A stretch of 64,000 nt of DNA from Arthrobacter_E sp041360795 (GTDB lineage Bacteria > Actinomycetota > Actinomycetes > Actinomycetales > Micrococcaceae), in contig NZ_JBFUPW010000001.1 in NCBI RefSeq assembly GCF_041360795.1, forward strand, positions 1,364,001-1,428,000. The letters are read 5' to 3'. The notes below the pieces were generated by a model. It made no database searches and was not told where the DNA came from. It saw only the letters and a program-made list of their open reading frames with translations. How positions within the stretch are numbered: the first letter of the stretch is position 1; every line of letters begins with the position of its first letter. A program made the position numbers and the translations under genes. This document shows, one piece after another, positions 40,257 through 48,718 of the stretch.

Positions 40257-41147
40257 TCAGGCCCGGCGAGGGCGGTAGGCGGAGAGGGTGAACGCCGCAG
40301 TGACCGGGGTGAGGTCGCCCAGGGTTTCGGTGCGGCGGGTGAGCTCGACGGGATCGAGGTGGTGCCCGGCAGGTCCCATGAGCGCGACGGCGGCGACGTC
40401 CACCGGAGTGAGCGATAGGCCGAACTCGAGCGTCCGCCGTTCGACCAGTTCGAAGTCCTCGCCCATGCCGGCGTCGAGCCGCTCAGTCTTGCCTTCCTCG
40501 ATGTCCAGCAGCCCGGCGACGTCGGCGATCTCCCGGAGATGGGTGGGCAGCGGCGTCACGACGACGGCGACCCCGCCCGGCCGCAGGACGCGGCGGAACT
40601 CGGCCGGGTTCCGGGGCGCGAAGACCACCAGGAGGGCGTCGGCGCTGCCGTCGGCCAGCGGAAGCGGACGCCAGACGTCCCAGACGAACACCGCGGCGTC
40701 GGGGTTCAGGCGTGCGGCGCGGCGCAGGGCGAACTTCGAGATGTCGAAGGCGACCGCGGCGGGGGCGGAGGACCCGGGGTCCTGCGGGCTCAGTCGCGCG
40801 ACCACCTGGTGGAGGTAGTAGCCCGTGCCGGCGCCGGCGTCGACCACGACCGGCAGGCCTCCGTCGCGCGACGGAGCCGTTGAGGCCATCCCGTCACGCA
40901 CCATGCCGGTGAGTGCCTCCGCCAGGGGAGCGTAGTGCCCGCTTTCCAGGAATGCAGCCCGGGAGGCGGCCATGGCGGCACTGTCCGCCGTGAACGCCGT
41001 GCCCTTGCCGGTGAGGAAGTTGTAGTACCCCTGTTTGGCCGCGTCGAAGCTGTGGCCCGCGGGGCACTGGAGGCGCGGTCCCGGACCGGGCAGGAACGGC
41101 GCACCGCAGTGGGGACAGTGGAGGAGCGCCCTGACGACATCCCGCAC
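40257..41147 (-). CDS. rlmA: 23S rRNA (guanine-N1)-methyltransferase RlmA-type
   Basis: 296 residues. An N-terminal zinc finger (LLHCPHCGAPF ... LQCPAGHSFDAAKQGYYNFL) is diagnostic of RlmA, which methylates G745 or G748 of 23S rRNA; members in macrolide producers (TlrB-type) protect against tylosin-like drugs. The SAM site is VVVDAGAGTGYYLHQV, with the acidic VAFDISKFALRRA strand and LLVVFAPRNPAEFRRVLRPGG. The two stretches are shown in parts. The stop of the upstream def gene is 2 bases before this ATG on the minus strand end, so they are adjacent rather than overlapping: def lies downstream of the promoter side. Resistance role is not implied. Confidence 0.85.
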   Translation of the reverse strand: MRDVVRALLHCPHCGAPFLPGPGPRLQCPAGHSFDAAKQGYYNFLTGKGTAFTADSAAMAASRAAFLESGHYAPLAEALTGMVRDGMASTAPSRDGGLPVVVDAGAGTGYYLHQVVARLSPQDPGSSAPAAVAFDISKFALRRAARLNPDAAVFVWDVWRPLPLADGSADALLVVFAPRNPAEFRRVLRPGGVAVVVTPLPTHLREIADVAGLLDIEEGKTERLDAGMGEDFELVERRTLEFGLSLTPVDVAAVALMGPAGHHLDPVELTRRTETLGDLTPVTAAFTLSAYRPRRA

Positions 41148-41149
41148 GG

Positions 41150-41794
41150 TCAGAAACCCAGGCCCTTCCTGGCGCCGTCGATACCTGGCGCGGCCCAGTA
41201 CTCCGCGTACTCCGGATTGAAGGTCAGGGATCGGGTGATGGCCTTGTCCACGTACAGTGTGCCGCCCAGATGATCGGTCTCATGCTGAACGATGCGGGCC
41301 TGCCAGCCGCTGAACTCCTCGCTGCGGGTCTCGCCCTCCGGGGAGGTCCAGTCGAGCCGCACGCGCTGGTGACGTGCAACGACCGCCTGCAGACCGTGGA
41401 CCGAGAGGCACCCCTCATAGAAGGGAGCCAGCTCCTCGCCCACGCTGTGATATACCGGGTTTATCACGGCGAAATAAGGCAGTGCTTCACGGTGCCGCTC
41501 CGCGGCGACTTCCTCCGGGATGGGCCACTGGTCCTCCAGAACCGCGATGCGAAGAGGGATGCCCAGCTGTGGCGCGGCGAGTCCGACCCCCGGTGCCGCA
41601 TGCATGACGGCCCGCATCAGGTCGAGGAACGCCGAGAGTTCCGCGGCGCTGAGCTGCCCGGTGAAGTCCATCGCCTGCTGCCGGAGGACGGGGTGGCCGG
41701 CCTGCACGATCGCGATCTCGTCCGGGGACTTCAGGAGCGCCAGGACCAGGTCGCGGATCTCCTCATCACTCAGGGTGGGGGCAGGGGCGGACAC
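41150..41794 (-). CDS. def: Peptide deformylase
   Basis: 214 residues. Removes the formyl group from nascent N-termini. All three metal motifs are present: GVGLAAPQLG, EGCLSV (metal cysteine) and QHETDHL (HExxH-type). The N-terminal extension of about 25 residues is longer than in E. coli and fits the actinobacterial form. GTG 41794 follows GAGGAGAGCC; a longer reading from 41848 is possible but lacks a ribosome site. It is transcribed before rlmA, which follows after 2 bases. Confidence 0.92.
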   Translation of the reverse strand: MSAPAPTLSDEEIRDLVLALLKSPDEIAIVQAGHPVLRQQAMDFTGQLSAAELSAFLDLMRAVMHAAPGVGLAAPQLGIPLRIAVLEDQWPIPEEVAAERHREALPYFAVINPVYHSVGEELAPFYEGCLSVHGLQAVVARHQRVRLDWTSPEGETRSEEFSGWQARIVQHETDHLGGTLYVDKAITRSLTFNPEYAEYWAAPGIDGARKGLGF

Positions 41795-41864
41795 GGCTCT
41801 CCTCAGGTCAGGGGGCGACGGCTCGTCGGAAGGGCGGGCCGGCGGCACGGCTAGGATGCAGTCT

Positions 41865-42263
41865 ATGACAGCTGAGACTGCCCGCCGGATCGTTCTCGAC
41901 TATGTGCATGCCGTGGGCCGTCAGGCCCCTGTGGAGGAGCTCGCCGCCTTCCTGGCGCCGGACTTCCGGTTCCGCGAATGGCCCAACGCCCTGTCGCCCC
42001 AGGAGGCCACCCGGGACCGGGAACAGACCCTGAACGGATTCGCTCAGGCGCACCTCGTGGTGGGGGATCAGGAGTACACCGTGCAGCGGGTGCTGGCCGA
42101 CGGCTCCGAGGTGGCCGTGGAACTGGCATGGCAGGCGGTGGCGCGGATGGACCTGCCCTACTGGAATGTGGGCGACACCATGAAGGCCCGCATCCTCTCC
42201 GTCTTCACGGTGCGTGACGGTCTCATCGTGGGGCAGGACAGCTTCGACAGCTACGAGACCTGA
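41865..42263 (+). CDS. NTF2-like (SnoaL-type) protein
   Basis: 132 residues with the cone-shaped NTF2-like fold: an N-terminal helix (AETARRIVLDYVHAVG), a paired helix LAAFLAPDFRFREWP, and a strand-rich end (VAVELAWQAVARMDLPY, ILSVFTVRDGLIVGQDSF). Such proteins bind or isomerise small ligands; none is identifiable. TAGGAT (41852-41857) lies seven bases before the ATG, suggesting a leaderless mRNA. Confidence 0.75.
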   Translation: MTAETARRIVLDYVHAVGRQAPVEELAAFLAPDFRFREWPNALSPQEATRDREQTLNGFAQAHLVVGDQEYTVQRVLADGSEVAVELAWQAVARMDLPYWNVGDTMKARILSVFTVRDGLIVGQDSFDSYET

Positions 42264-42299
42264 GCAACTGCTCGGGGCCGGTCCGTCCGTCCGCGGGGC

Positions 42300-43205
42300 T
42301 CAGTCACCGATCAGCGACCGCACCAGGGCCAGGAACTCACCCGTCTCCCGGCTGAGCGGCACTCTGGAAGGCCAGACCGCCCGGAGCGTCCGCGCCAGCA
42401 CGAGACCGGGCACGGTCACGGCCGTGAGCCGGCCCGTCTGGAGTTCGGAGCCGACCGCCAGGCGGCTGACGACGCCGGGGCCCAGTCCCGCGGCCACGCT
42501 CGCCACGAGTGCGGCGTTACTCCCCACCTCGAGCCGTGACGGTCCGGTGTCGCCTCGCGCATGGGCCGCAAGGGCCCGCTCGGCCACCTGCCGTGTCCCG
42601 GAGCCGGCTTCGCGGACCACCAAGGTGGCGCCCGCGAGCTCCTCGGCACCAACGGTTCCGCGTCCGGCCCAGGGGTGCGAGGCCGGCACGACCACCACGA
42701 GGTCGTCCCGTAGCAGATCCAGGTAGTGGAACCCCGTCTCGATGGTGGGCCCTTCGACGAAGCCGAGATCGACGCTGCCGTCGCGCAGCCGTTCGAACAC
42801 GGACGCCGAATTGCCGACGTCGAGGGTGATGGAAAGGGAGGGAAGCCGCTGCTGGGCGGTCGCCAGCCAGCCGGGCATGAGGTGTTCGGCCACCGTGAGG
42901 CTCGCACAGATGCGGAGGCTGCCACCCTGGCCGGCGAGGGCGTCCACGGCGTGGGTCACCCGGGTCGCCGCCGCGAGGACTTCCGAGGCCAGACCCGCCA
43001 GCACCAGGCCACGGTCGGTGAGGCGGCTTCCCCGCGCGGACCGTTCTGCCAGAGGGAAGCCGGCACTGCGTTCCATGGAGTCCAGCAGCCGGGACGCGTT
43101 GGGCTGCGCGAGTCCCAGAAGGCGGGCCGCAGCGCCGATGCTGCCCGCTTCGGCCAGCGCGTCCAGCAAGCGGAAATGGCGCAGATCCCAGTCTCGTACG
43201 GTCAT
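42300..43205 (-). CDS. LysR-type transcriptional regulator
   Basis: 301 residues. Winged helix-turn-helix at the N-terminus (LRHFRLLDALAEAGSIGAAARLLGLAQPNAS, residues about 8-38) and a two-lobed effector domain (about 90-295) typical of LysR regulators. It is divergent from the YeiH-type exporter, the usual arrangement for a regulator that controls the neighbouring transporter. ATG 43205 is used; another at 43226 lacks a ribosome site. CATAT-N7-ATATG at 43203-43219 overlaps the start and could be an autoregulatory operator. Confidence 0.88.
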   Translation of the reverse strand: MTVRDWDLRHFRLLDALAEAGSIGAAARLLGLAQPNASRLLDSMERSAGFPLAERSARGSRLTDRGLVLAGLASEVLAAATRVTHAVDALAGQGGSLRICASLTVAEHLMPGWLATAQQRLPSLSITLDVGNSASVFERLRDGSVDLGFVEGPTIETGFHYLDLLRDDLVVVVPASHPWAGRGTVGAEELAGATLVVREAGSGTRQVAERALAAHARGDTGPSRLEVGSNAALVASVAAGLGPGVVSRLAVGSELQTGRLTAVTVPGLVLARTLRAVWPSRVPLSRETGEFLALVRSLIGD

Positions 43206-43275
43206 ATCACCAGCATATGGCTCCATGCCCGTTTGCCGTCTACTGGCCGTCGACCGTCGTTGACAGCATGGAAAC

Positions 43276-44271
43276 ATGCCTACCGCTCTGCAACGTCCCG
43301 GACTGCTCCTCTCTGGAGCCGTGGCCCTCGTGGCCTGTGTGATCTCCCACCTCGCTCCGGGAGTGAGTGCGCTGCTGATCGCGATCATCGTGGGGGTCGT
43401 CGCGCGCAATGCCGGCATCCTGCCCCGCACGAGCGAACCCGGCCTGGGCTATGCCTCCCGGGTGCCGCTGCGCCTGGGCATCGTGCTGCTGGGCCTGCAG
43501 CTGTCCCTGCCCGAGCTGTTCGCGCGTGGCTGGGGAATCCCGGTGCTGGCGGTCCTCGTGGTCGGCGTCGGCATCGTGGGGACGCTCGGCCTCGGCCGCC
43601 TGCTCGGGGTGGAGCGCAAGCAAGCATTGCTCGTGGCGTGTGGATTCTCGATCTGCGGAGCCGCCGCCGTCGCCGGCGTCGAGTCGAGCGTGGATGCCCG
43701 CGAGAAGGAGACGGTGACCGCCGTCGCACTCGTGGTCCTCTTCGGAACCCTCATGATCCCGCTGATCCCCGGCCTCGGAGCCCTCCTGGGCCTCAGCACG
43801 GACCAGACGGCGCTCTGGGCGGGCGCGTCGGTGCATGAAGTCGGGCAGGTGGTCGCGATCGGAGGTCTGCTCGGCGGGGGAGCGCTTGGCCTGGCGGTCA
43901 GTATGAAGCTCGCCCGCGTGCTGCTGCTGGCCCCGGTGGCGGCCATCCTCGGCGCCCGTTCACGCGCGCTCGCGCCGGAGGGTGACGTGAGTCAGGGCGC
44001 CACGTCGAAAAACCCTCCCGTGATTCCCCTCTTCCTCGTGGGGTTCATCATCGCAGCGGTGGTCCGGAGCATTCTGCCGGTGCCGCACGAGGTGCTGGCG
44101 CTGGCCTCATCAGCCCAGGAATTCCTGCTGTCGGCCGCCATGTTCGCGCTCGGCGCCGGAGTCCACGTGAAGTCACTCCTGTCCGGCAGCGGGAGGCTGC
44201 TCGCTCTGGCCGCCGGGTCCACGGCCCTGGTCGCGGCCCTCGGGCTGGGTGGCGCCCTGGTGATCGCGTAG
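43276..44271 (+). CDS. YeiH/UPF0324 family putative sulfate exporter
   Basis: 331-residue membrane protein with about ten hydrophobic segments. LLIAIIVGVVARN, PLRLGIVLLGLQLSL, GFSICGAAAVAGVE, WAGASVHEVGQVVAIG and MFALGAGVHVKSLL are the conserved family blocks; SICGxxA and SVHEVxQV are especially diagnostic. Homologues near sulfur-metabolism genes are annotated as sulfate or sulfite exporters. Regulated in all likelihood by the divergent LysR protein across a 70-base gap. The substrate is inferred from the family only. Confidence 0.87.
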   Translation: MPTALQRPGLLLSGAVALVACVISHLAPGVSALLIAIIVGVVARNAGILPRTSEPGLGYASRVPLRLGIVLLGLQLSLPELFARGWGIPVLAVLVVGVGIVGTLGLGRLLGVERKQALLVACGFSICGAAAVAGVESSVDAREKETVTAVALVVLFGTLMIPLIPGLGALLGLSTDQTALWAGASVHEVGQVVAIGGLLGGGALGLAVSMKLARVLLLAPVAAILGARSRALAPEGDVSQGATSKNPPVIPLFLVGFIIAAVVRSILPVPHEVLALASSAQEFLLSAAMFALGAGVHVKSLLSGSGRLLALAAGSTALVAALGLGGALVIA

Positions 44272-44285
44272 AAGACCGCCGTTGC

Positions 44286-44879
44286 TCAGGCGACGGCGAG
44301 CAGCCGCTCCAGATGCCGCTCCACGCGAGTGGCCAGCACGGAAGGAGCGGGACTCCCGGAGACGCTCCACAGGTCCTCGGCGACCAGGCCCTCCAGGAAC
44401 GTCACGAGGTCCTGCGCAGCCTCCCGGGGTTCCCGAGCCCCGAGACCGGCCATCAGACCCTCGGCCAGCCGGCGCGAGAACAGACAGTGCGCCAGGGCGC
44501 TGCGGAGTCCACCCGGCAGCGACGTCTCACCAAGCAGAGCGGTCCGCGCGAGAGCCTGATCGCGTCGGACCGTCAGGAGCAGCTCCACTTGACGGGCGAC
44601 GACGGCGGCAGCCCCGGGAAGGCCATCGCGCCTCAGTGCCCCAGGGCCGGCGTCCGCCGGGCCGGGGAGACCCCGGTCCAGTTCGGCGCGGGACCGTTCC
44701 GCGATCCAGCGGGCAGTCGCCTCCAGCAGAGCGTGCCGTGTCCTGAAGTAGTACGAGACCGAACCGAGCGGCAGGCCCAGGCTCCGGTCCACCGCATGGT
44801 GGGTCAGCCCCCGCGCGCCATCCCGCGCCAGCAATCCCACCGCAGCCTCGCAGATCGCGTCTCGCCGGTCCTGTCTCAT
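44286..44879 (-). CDS. TetR family transcriptional regulator
   Basis: 197 residues. DNA-binding domain at the N-terminus: DAICEAAVGLLARDGARGLTHHAVDRSLGLPLGSVSYYFRTRHALLEA, residues about 7-54, with the VSYYF recognition-helix end. The C-terminal ligand domain is variable. ATG 44879 is chosen because GGGAGG lies six bases upstream; a TTG at 44894 is possible. It is divergent from the ZapE-like gene, and three direct repeats lie between the two starts. Autorepression plus control of the neighbour is inferred. Confidence 0.87.
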   Translation of the reverse strand: MRQDRRDAICEAAVGLLARDGARGLTHHAVDRSLGLPLGSVSYYFRTRHALLEATARWIAERSRAELDRGLPGPADAGPGALRRDGLPGAAAVVARQVELLLTVRRDQALARTALLGETSLPGGLRSALAHCLFSRRLAEGLMAGLGAREPREAAQDLVTFLEGLVAEDLWSVSGSPAPSVLATRVERHLERLLAVA

Positions 44880-44894
44880 CACGCCGCCTCCCAA

Positions 44895-44948
44895 TCCTCT
44901 GTAGATGTCATCCTCTGTAGATGTCCATTTCCTCTATAGATGTAGAGT
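44895..44948. promoter_or_regulatory. Triple direct-repeat operator with embedded leaderless promoter
   Basis: Repeats TCCTCTGTAGATGTC at 44895 and 44911 and TCCTCTATAGATGTAGAG at 44930, spaced 16 and 19 bases. The third overlaps TAGAGT (44943-44948), a -10 box six bases before the ZapE-like ATG at 44955. A repressor bound here would block both directions. Confidence 0.65.
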
Positions 44949-44954
44949 ACTGGC

Positions 44955-45974
44955 ATGCTGTCCCGCCTGTTCCGTTCCATCGGCGAAACCTCCGCGCTGC
45001 CCACCGCGGCAGCGGTCCGTCGGAACGTCCAAGCCCAAGGCCGGCAGCTCGACGAAGCCCAAGAGGAGGCCCTCGACCGGCTGGAAGCAGCCGGCTCAGC
45101 CTCCATCTACCTCTGGGGCGCCGTCGGCCGCGGCAAATCCTGGTTACTGGAGGAGCACTTCACCCTCCTCCCGGTGGAATCCCGGCAGCGCGTCCACCTC
45201 CACACCTTCCTCAGCGGACTGCAGTCCGCGCTGGCAGCCGCTCCCGGACGCGCCGAGCACGTGCTGGCGGACTACCGCACGGAAGCCCCGGTGTTGCTCT
45301 TCGACGAATTCCTCCTCCATGACGTCGCCGATGCCCACCTCTTGAATCGCTGGCTCCCGCGCGCGCTCGGGGCCGGGGTGCGGATCCTCGCCACATCGAA
45401 TTACCCACCGCACAGCCTCCTGCCCGATCCGCTGTTCCATGAAGCCGCCCTGCCGGCCATCCGGGCGATCGAATCCGGCTTCCAGGTCATCGAGCTGACA
45501 GGGACGTGGGATCACCGGCGGACCGGGACCCCGGACGGACCAGGCCGGCCGGGCTGGCTCAGAGGGCCGTACACGCCGTCCGACAGCAGGGGCCGTGCCG
45601 GAGGTTCGCAGGAGCTGAAAGTGCCTCTCGGAGGCGGCAGCCGGAGCCTGCGGGCAGGGCTGACCCGCGATGGCGTTTTCGTCGTGGAGTTCGCCAGGCT
45701 CTGCGAAGACCCGCTCTCAGCGCAGGACTATCTGGTCCTCGCACGGCAGTGGAGGACATGGGCGGTGACCGGGGTGCCCGGCGTCGAGCGCCTGGAGCGT
45801 GAGCCGGCACAGCGCTGGGCGCACCTGGTCGACGTGCTGTACGACGAGCGGGTGGACGTCCTCTTCGCGTCGGAGTCCCCGCTGCCGTCAGAGGAGGAGC
45901 TGGCCCTCCGGGTGCGGGACGCCGCGCGGTTCGTCAGCAGGCTGCGGCATCTTGCGGAGCGCCCGTTCGCGTAA
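44955..45974 (+). CDS. zapE: AFG1/ZapE-like P-loop ATPase
   Basis: 339 residues. AAA-like ATPase of the AFG1/LACE1/ZapE group: Walker A is WGAVGRGKSWL (about 54-64), Walker B is VLLFDEFLLHD, sensor 1 is RILATSNYPP, and FVVEFARLCEDPLSAQDYLVLARQW is the family C-terminal block (shown in part, about 245-270). Proteobacterial ZapE acts at the division ring, and mitochondrial AFG1 assists membrane-protein turnover; the actinobacterial role is not settled. Unlike a housekeeping gene it is divergent from a TetR regulator and has a leaderless promoter inside the operator. Confidence 0.87.
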   Translation: MLSRLFRSIGETSALPTAAAVRRNVQAQGRQLDEAQEEALDRLEAAGSASIYLWGAVGRGKSWLLEEHFTLLPVESRQRVHLHTFLSGLQSALAAAPGRAEHVLADYRTEAPVLLFDEFLLHDVADAHLLNRWLPRALGAGVRILATSNYPPHSLLPDPLFHEAALPAIRAIESGFQVIELTGTWDHRRTGTPDGPGRPGWLRGPYTPSDSRGRAGGSQELKVPLGGGSRSLRAGLTRDGVFVVEFARLCEDPLSAQDYLVLARQWRTWAVTGVPGVERLEREPAQRWAHLVDVLYDERVDVLFASESPLPSEEELALRVRDAARFVSRLRHLAERPFA

Positions 45975-45999
45975 ATTCATAAAATTCATAGAATTCACA
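45973..45999. repeat. Three 9-bp AT-rich tandem repeats
   Basis: AAATTCATA, AAATTCATA, GAATTCACA in tandem, beginning in the stop codon of the ZapE-like gene and ending 13 bases before the TAGACT box of the next gene. Strikingly AT-rich for this genome. Confidence 0.8.
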
Positions 46000-46023
46000 C
46001 AAACTCATCGCTAGACTCACCCC

Positions 46024-47109
46024 ATGAAGAACCCGTTCCGCCCGACCGCCGGGGCCACTCCGCCTGAACTGATCGGCAGGGAAGGCCTCCTGGACGAGTT
46101 CACGTACGGACTACACCTGGGCTCGGGCGCGCCGGGTCTGCTGACCATCTTCACAGGTGTGCGAGGTGTGGGGAAGACCGTCATGCTAGGCGCCGCCGAG
46201 GATGCGGCGTTGGAAGCCGGCTGGGCGGTCATCTCCGAGACTGCGACACCGGGATTCGTGGCCAGGATCGGCGAGCACATGCGCCGGCTCACCCAGGAAC
46301 TGGGGGAGGGGCGGGCGGCCCGGCGGGTCACCGCACTCTCGGTCGCCGGATTCGGGATCACCACGCAGCTGGCGCCCGAGGAGCAGGTCCAGTGGCGTGA
46401 TCAGGCGATCGCCCTGCTCGCCCTCCTCGCCGAGAAGGGAACCGGTCTCATCCTGACCGTGGACGAGATCCACGCCGCCAACCGTTCCGAGCTGGCCCTC
46501 CTGGCCGCCGACGTCCAGCACCTGATCCGGGAGTCGCTGCCGATCGGGCTCGTCTTCGCGGGGCTGCCCTCCGCCGTCTCGGACCTCCTCAACGAGGGCG
46601 TGGCGACCTTCCTGCGCCGCGCCGACCGCATCGACCTGCATGCCGCCGCGCTCGACGACGTCGAACGGTCCCTCCGCGACACCCTCGCCGAAGGCGGCTG
46701 GGCACTGGGCACGGATCAGGCCGCGCGGGCCGCCGAGGCGACGGGCGGGTACCCCTTCCTCATCCAGCTGGTGGGGTACTTCCTCTGGAAGGAAGCCGAG
46801 GTCGGGCCGCTCGGCGACGAAGCCGTTCAGCGCGCGGTAGCGGCCGCACGCCGTCGTCATGACCGGACCGTGATCGAAGCGGCGCTGGCCTCCGTCTCGC
46901 CGAGGGACCGGGAGTTCCTCGAAGCGATGGCCGAAGACCCGGACGGGATCTCCACCAGCGGGGACATCGGTCAGCGGATCGGCATGAGGGCCAGCGCCGT
47001 CGGCAACTACCGGACCCGGCTCATCGATGCCGGTCTCATCGAGGCGGCGGGACACGGGAAACTGCGGTTCGCCATTCCCGGGATGGCGGAGTACTTCCGG
47101 GGCGACTGA
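46024..47109 (+). CDS. AAA/STAND-type ATPase with C-terminal winged helix
   Basis: 361 residues. ORC/Cdc6- or STAND-like ATPase: N-terminal PPELIGREGLLDEF entry, Walker A TGVRGVGKTV (about 43-52), Walker B LILTVDEIHAA (about 140-150), and sensor-like VFAGLPSAV. A C-terminal wHTH follows (RDREFLEAMAEDPDGISTSGDIGQRIGMRASAVGNYRTRLIDAGLI, about 290-335). Present in many actinobacterial genomes as a lone gene; its function is unknown. TAGACT (46012-46017) lies six bases before the ATG, so the transcript is probably leaderless, with the AAATTCATA repeats over the -35 position. Confidence 0.75.
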   Translation: MKNPFRPTAGATPPELIGREGLLDEFTYGLHLGSGAPGLLTIFTGVRGVGKTVMLGAAEDAALEAGWAVISETATPGFVARIGEHMRRLTQELGEGRAARRVTALSVAGFGITTQLAPEEQVQWRDQAIALLALLAEKGTGLILTVDEIHAANRSELALLAADVQHLIRESLPIGLVFAGLPSAVSDLLNEGVATFLRRADRIDLHAAALDDVERSLRDTLAEGGWALGTDQAARAAEATGGYPFLIQLVGYFLWKEAEVGPLGDEAVQRAVAAARRRHDRTVIEAALASVSPRDREFLEAMAEDPDGISTSGDIGQRIGMRASAVGNYRTRLIDAGLIEAAGHGKLRFAIPGMAEYFRGD

Positions 47110-47121
47110 CCCTGGCGCGCC

Positions 47122-47143
47122 AGCAGAACACGAGCAGAACACG
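47122..47143. repeat. 11-bp tandem duplication
   Basis: AGCAGAACACG occurs twice in direct succession in the 37-base gap between convergent genes, next to a GGCGCGCC palindrome. Replication slippage is sufficient explanation. Confidence 0.8.
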
Positions 47144-47146
47144 AGC

Positions 47147-48025
47147 TCAGTGCAGCACACGGTCGGCGGTCTCGCGCAGCGCGGCCGCGACGGAATCGAG
47201 AGCGGCCGAGCCCACCGCCCACTGCTGCCAGTGAAGGCTGACATCCACCGTGTTGCCGGCATCCAGCACGACCAATCGGCCCGCGGCACGGCCCTCCTCG
47301 GTCTGGATGTCCGGCAGCATCGCCCAGCCGAGCCCCAGCTCGGTCGCCTTGACGAATTCCGAACTGGAGGGGACATGAGTGCACGGCGGATCCAGGATCT
47401 TCTCCGGGCTGTGGAGAGCCAGAAAGCGGTCCTGCAGGCTGTCTTTGCGGTTGAAATTGAGCATAGGGGCACGGGAGAGCCTGTCGGCACTCAGACCCTC
47501 GGGGAACCAGCGGTCGCGGAATTCCGGACTCGCCATGGCGTGATACCGCATCACCCCCAGTGACGTCACGCGGCAGCCCGGCACCGGGCTCGTGTCCGAG
47601 GTGATCGCCGCCATCGCAACACCCTCGCGGAGCCACGCGGTCGTGTGATCCTGATCGTCCACGAGGATCTCGAAACGCACCCCGGGCACGGTGGCGAGGG
47701 CCGGGAGCACCCAGGTGGCGAGCGAGTCCGCATTGACCACCAGGGGGATGCGCGCCCCGTGCGGGTCCTCCAGCCCGAGCTCCACCGCCGTCTCCTGTTC
47801 CAGGAGTGCGATCTGACGTGCCAGACGCAGCACCGCCCGACCGGGGGCCGTGGCCACGGCGGGCTTGGAGCGCAGGAGCAGTACCTTCCCGACCTGTTGT
47901 TCCAGCGCTCGGATGCGCTGGCTGATCGCGGACGGCGTGAGGTGCAGGGCGGCGGCTGCGGCGTCGAAGGTGCCATGTTCCACGACGGCGCTCAGGGCGC
48001 GGAGCTGATCGGGATGAGCTATCAC
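47147..48025 (-). CDS. lysG: LysG/ArgP-type LysR regulator
   Basis: 292 residues. LysR activator of a basic-amino-acid exporter. The helix-turn-helix is LRALSAVVEHGTFDAAAAALHLTPSAISQRIRALE (about 8-42), shown in parts; the effector domain keeps the ArgP/LysG pattern, including VVNADSLATWVLPAL and LNFNRKDSLQDRF, regions that read lysine or arginine in that family. It is divergent from the LysE-type gene. ATG 48025 sits just outside a dyad (48036-48059) that is the likely binding site. Identification is strengthened by the pairing. Confidence 0.92.
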   Translation of the reverse strand: MIAHPDQLRALSAVVEHGTFDAAAAALHLTPSAISQRIRALEQQVGKVLLLRSKPAVATAPGRAVLRLARQIALLEQETAVELGLEDPHGARIPLVVNADSLATWVLPALATVPGVRFEILVDDQDHTTAWLREGVAMAAITSDTSPVPGCRVTSLGVMRYHAMASPEFRDRWFPEGLSADRLSRAPMLNFNRKDSLQDRFLALHSPEKILDPPCTHVPSSSEFVKATELGLGWAMLPDIQTEEGRAAGRLVVLDAGNTVDVSLHWQQWAVGSAALDSVAAALRETADRVLH

Positions 48026-48035
48026 ATGAATGATT

Positions 48036-48089
48036 CTAATGATCCTGAAGAAGGATTAGCTTCACTTCCGGCCAGGGCGTGGATAGCGT
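48036..48089 (+). promoter_or_regulatory. LysG operator dyad and lysE promoter
   Basis: CTAAT (48036-48040) with AGGATTAG (48052-48059) forms an imperfect dyad. It is followed by TTCACT (48061-48066), a 17-base spacer and TAGCGT (48084-48089), six bases before the lysE GTG. An activator site abutting the -35 fits LysR activation. Confidence 0.65.
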
Positions 48090-48095
48090 GAGCGG

Positions 48096-48713
48096 GTGAT
48101 TTCCCCTGATATCCCCGTGCTTCTCGCCGGCTTCGGCGCCGGACTGTCCCTCATCATCGCCATCGGCGCGCAGAACGCCTTCGTGCTCCGCCAGGGTCTC
48201 CTGCGAGAGTATGTGGTGCCGGTCGTGCTGCTCTGCATGGGCAGTGACGCCGTGCTCATCCTGGCCGGGATCTCGGGAGTGGGCGCGGCGATCGAGGCAG
48301 CGCCGTGGATTCTGGTGGTGGCGCGCTGGGCCGGTGCCGCGTTCCTTCTGGTCTACGCCTTCACGGCGGCACGGCGAGTGATGAGCAAGAGCTCCCTCCT
48401 CTCCGCAGAATGCGGAGGAAGCGCCGGTCTCTGGGCGACTCTCGGCACGGTGGCGGCCCTGACCTGGCTGAACCCGCACGTCTACTTGGACACGGTGCTG
48501 TTGCTCGGCTCTCTGGGTGCTGCGCACGGGGAGGCGCGGTGGTCCTTCGGCGCGGGTGCCGCGGCGGCGAGCGTCGTCTGGTTCAGCCTGCTGGGTTTCG
48601 GCGCTCGATTCCTGGCCCCGGTCTTCGCCCGACCGGCCGCTTGGCGCCTCCTCGACGCGGCCATCGCCGTGACGATGCTGATCATCGCCGCGCAGTTGGT
48701 GTTCCTGCACTGA
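48096..48713 (+). CDS. lysE: LysE/ArgO family basic amino acid exporter
   Basis: 205-residue inner-membrane exporter of L-lysine or L-arginine. Five to six hydrophobic segments; LLAGFGAGLSLIIAIGAQNAFVLRQGL is the diagnostic N-terminal block (about 9-35) and ALTWLNPHVYLDTVLLLGSL the second (about 128-147). GTG 48096 is six bases after TAGCGT, so it is a leaderless start. With LysG it protects against toxic intracellular lysine or arginine, for example after peptide uptake. Confidence 0.93.
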   Translation: MISPDIPVLLAGFGAGLSLIIAIGAQNAFVLRQGLLREYVVPVVLLCMGSDAVLILAGISGVGAAIEAAPWILVVARWAGAAFLLVYAFTAARRVMSKSSLLSAECGGSAGLWATLGTVAALTWLNPHVYLDTVLLLGSLGAAHGEARWSFGAGAAAASVVWFSLLGFGARFLAPVFARPAAWRLLDAAIAVTMLIIAAQLVFLH

Positions 48714-48718
48714 TCCGC

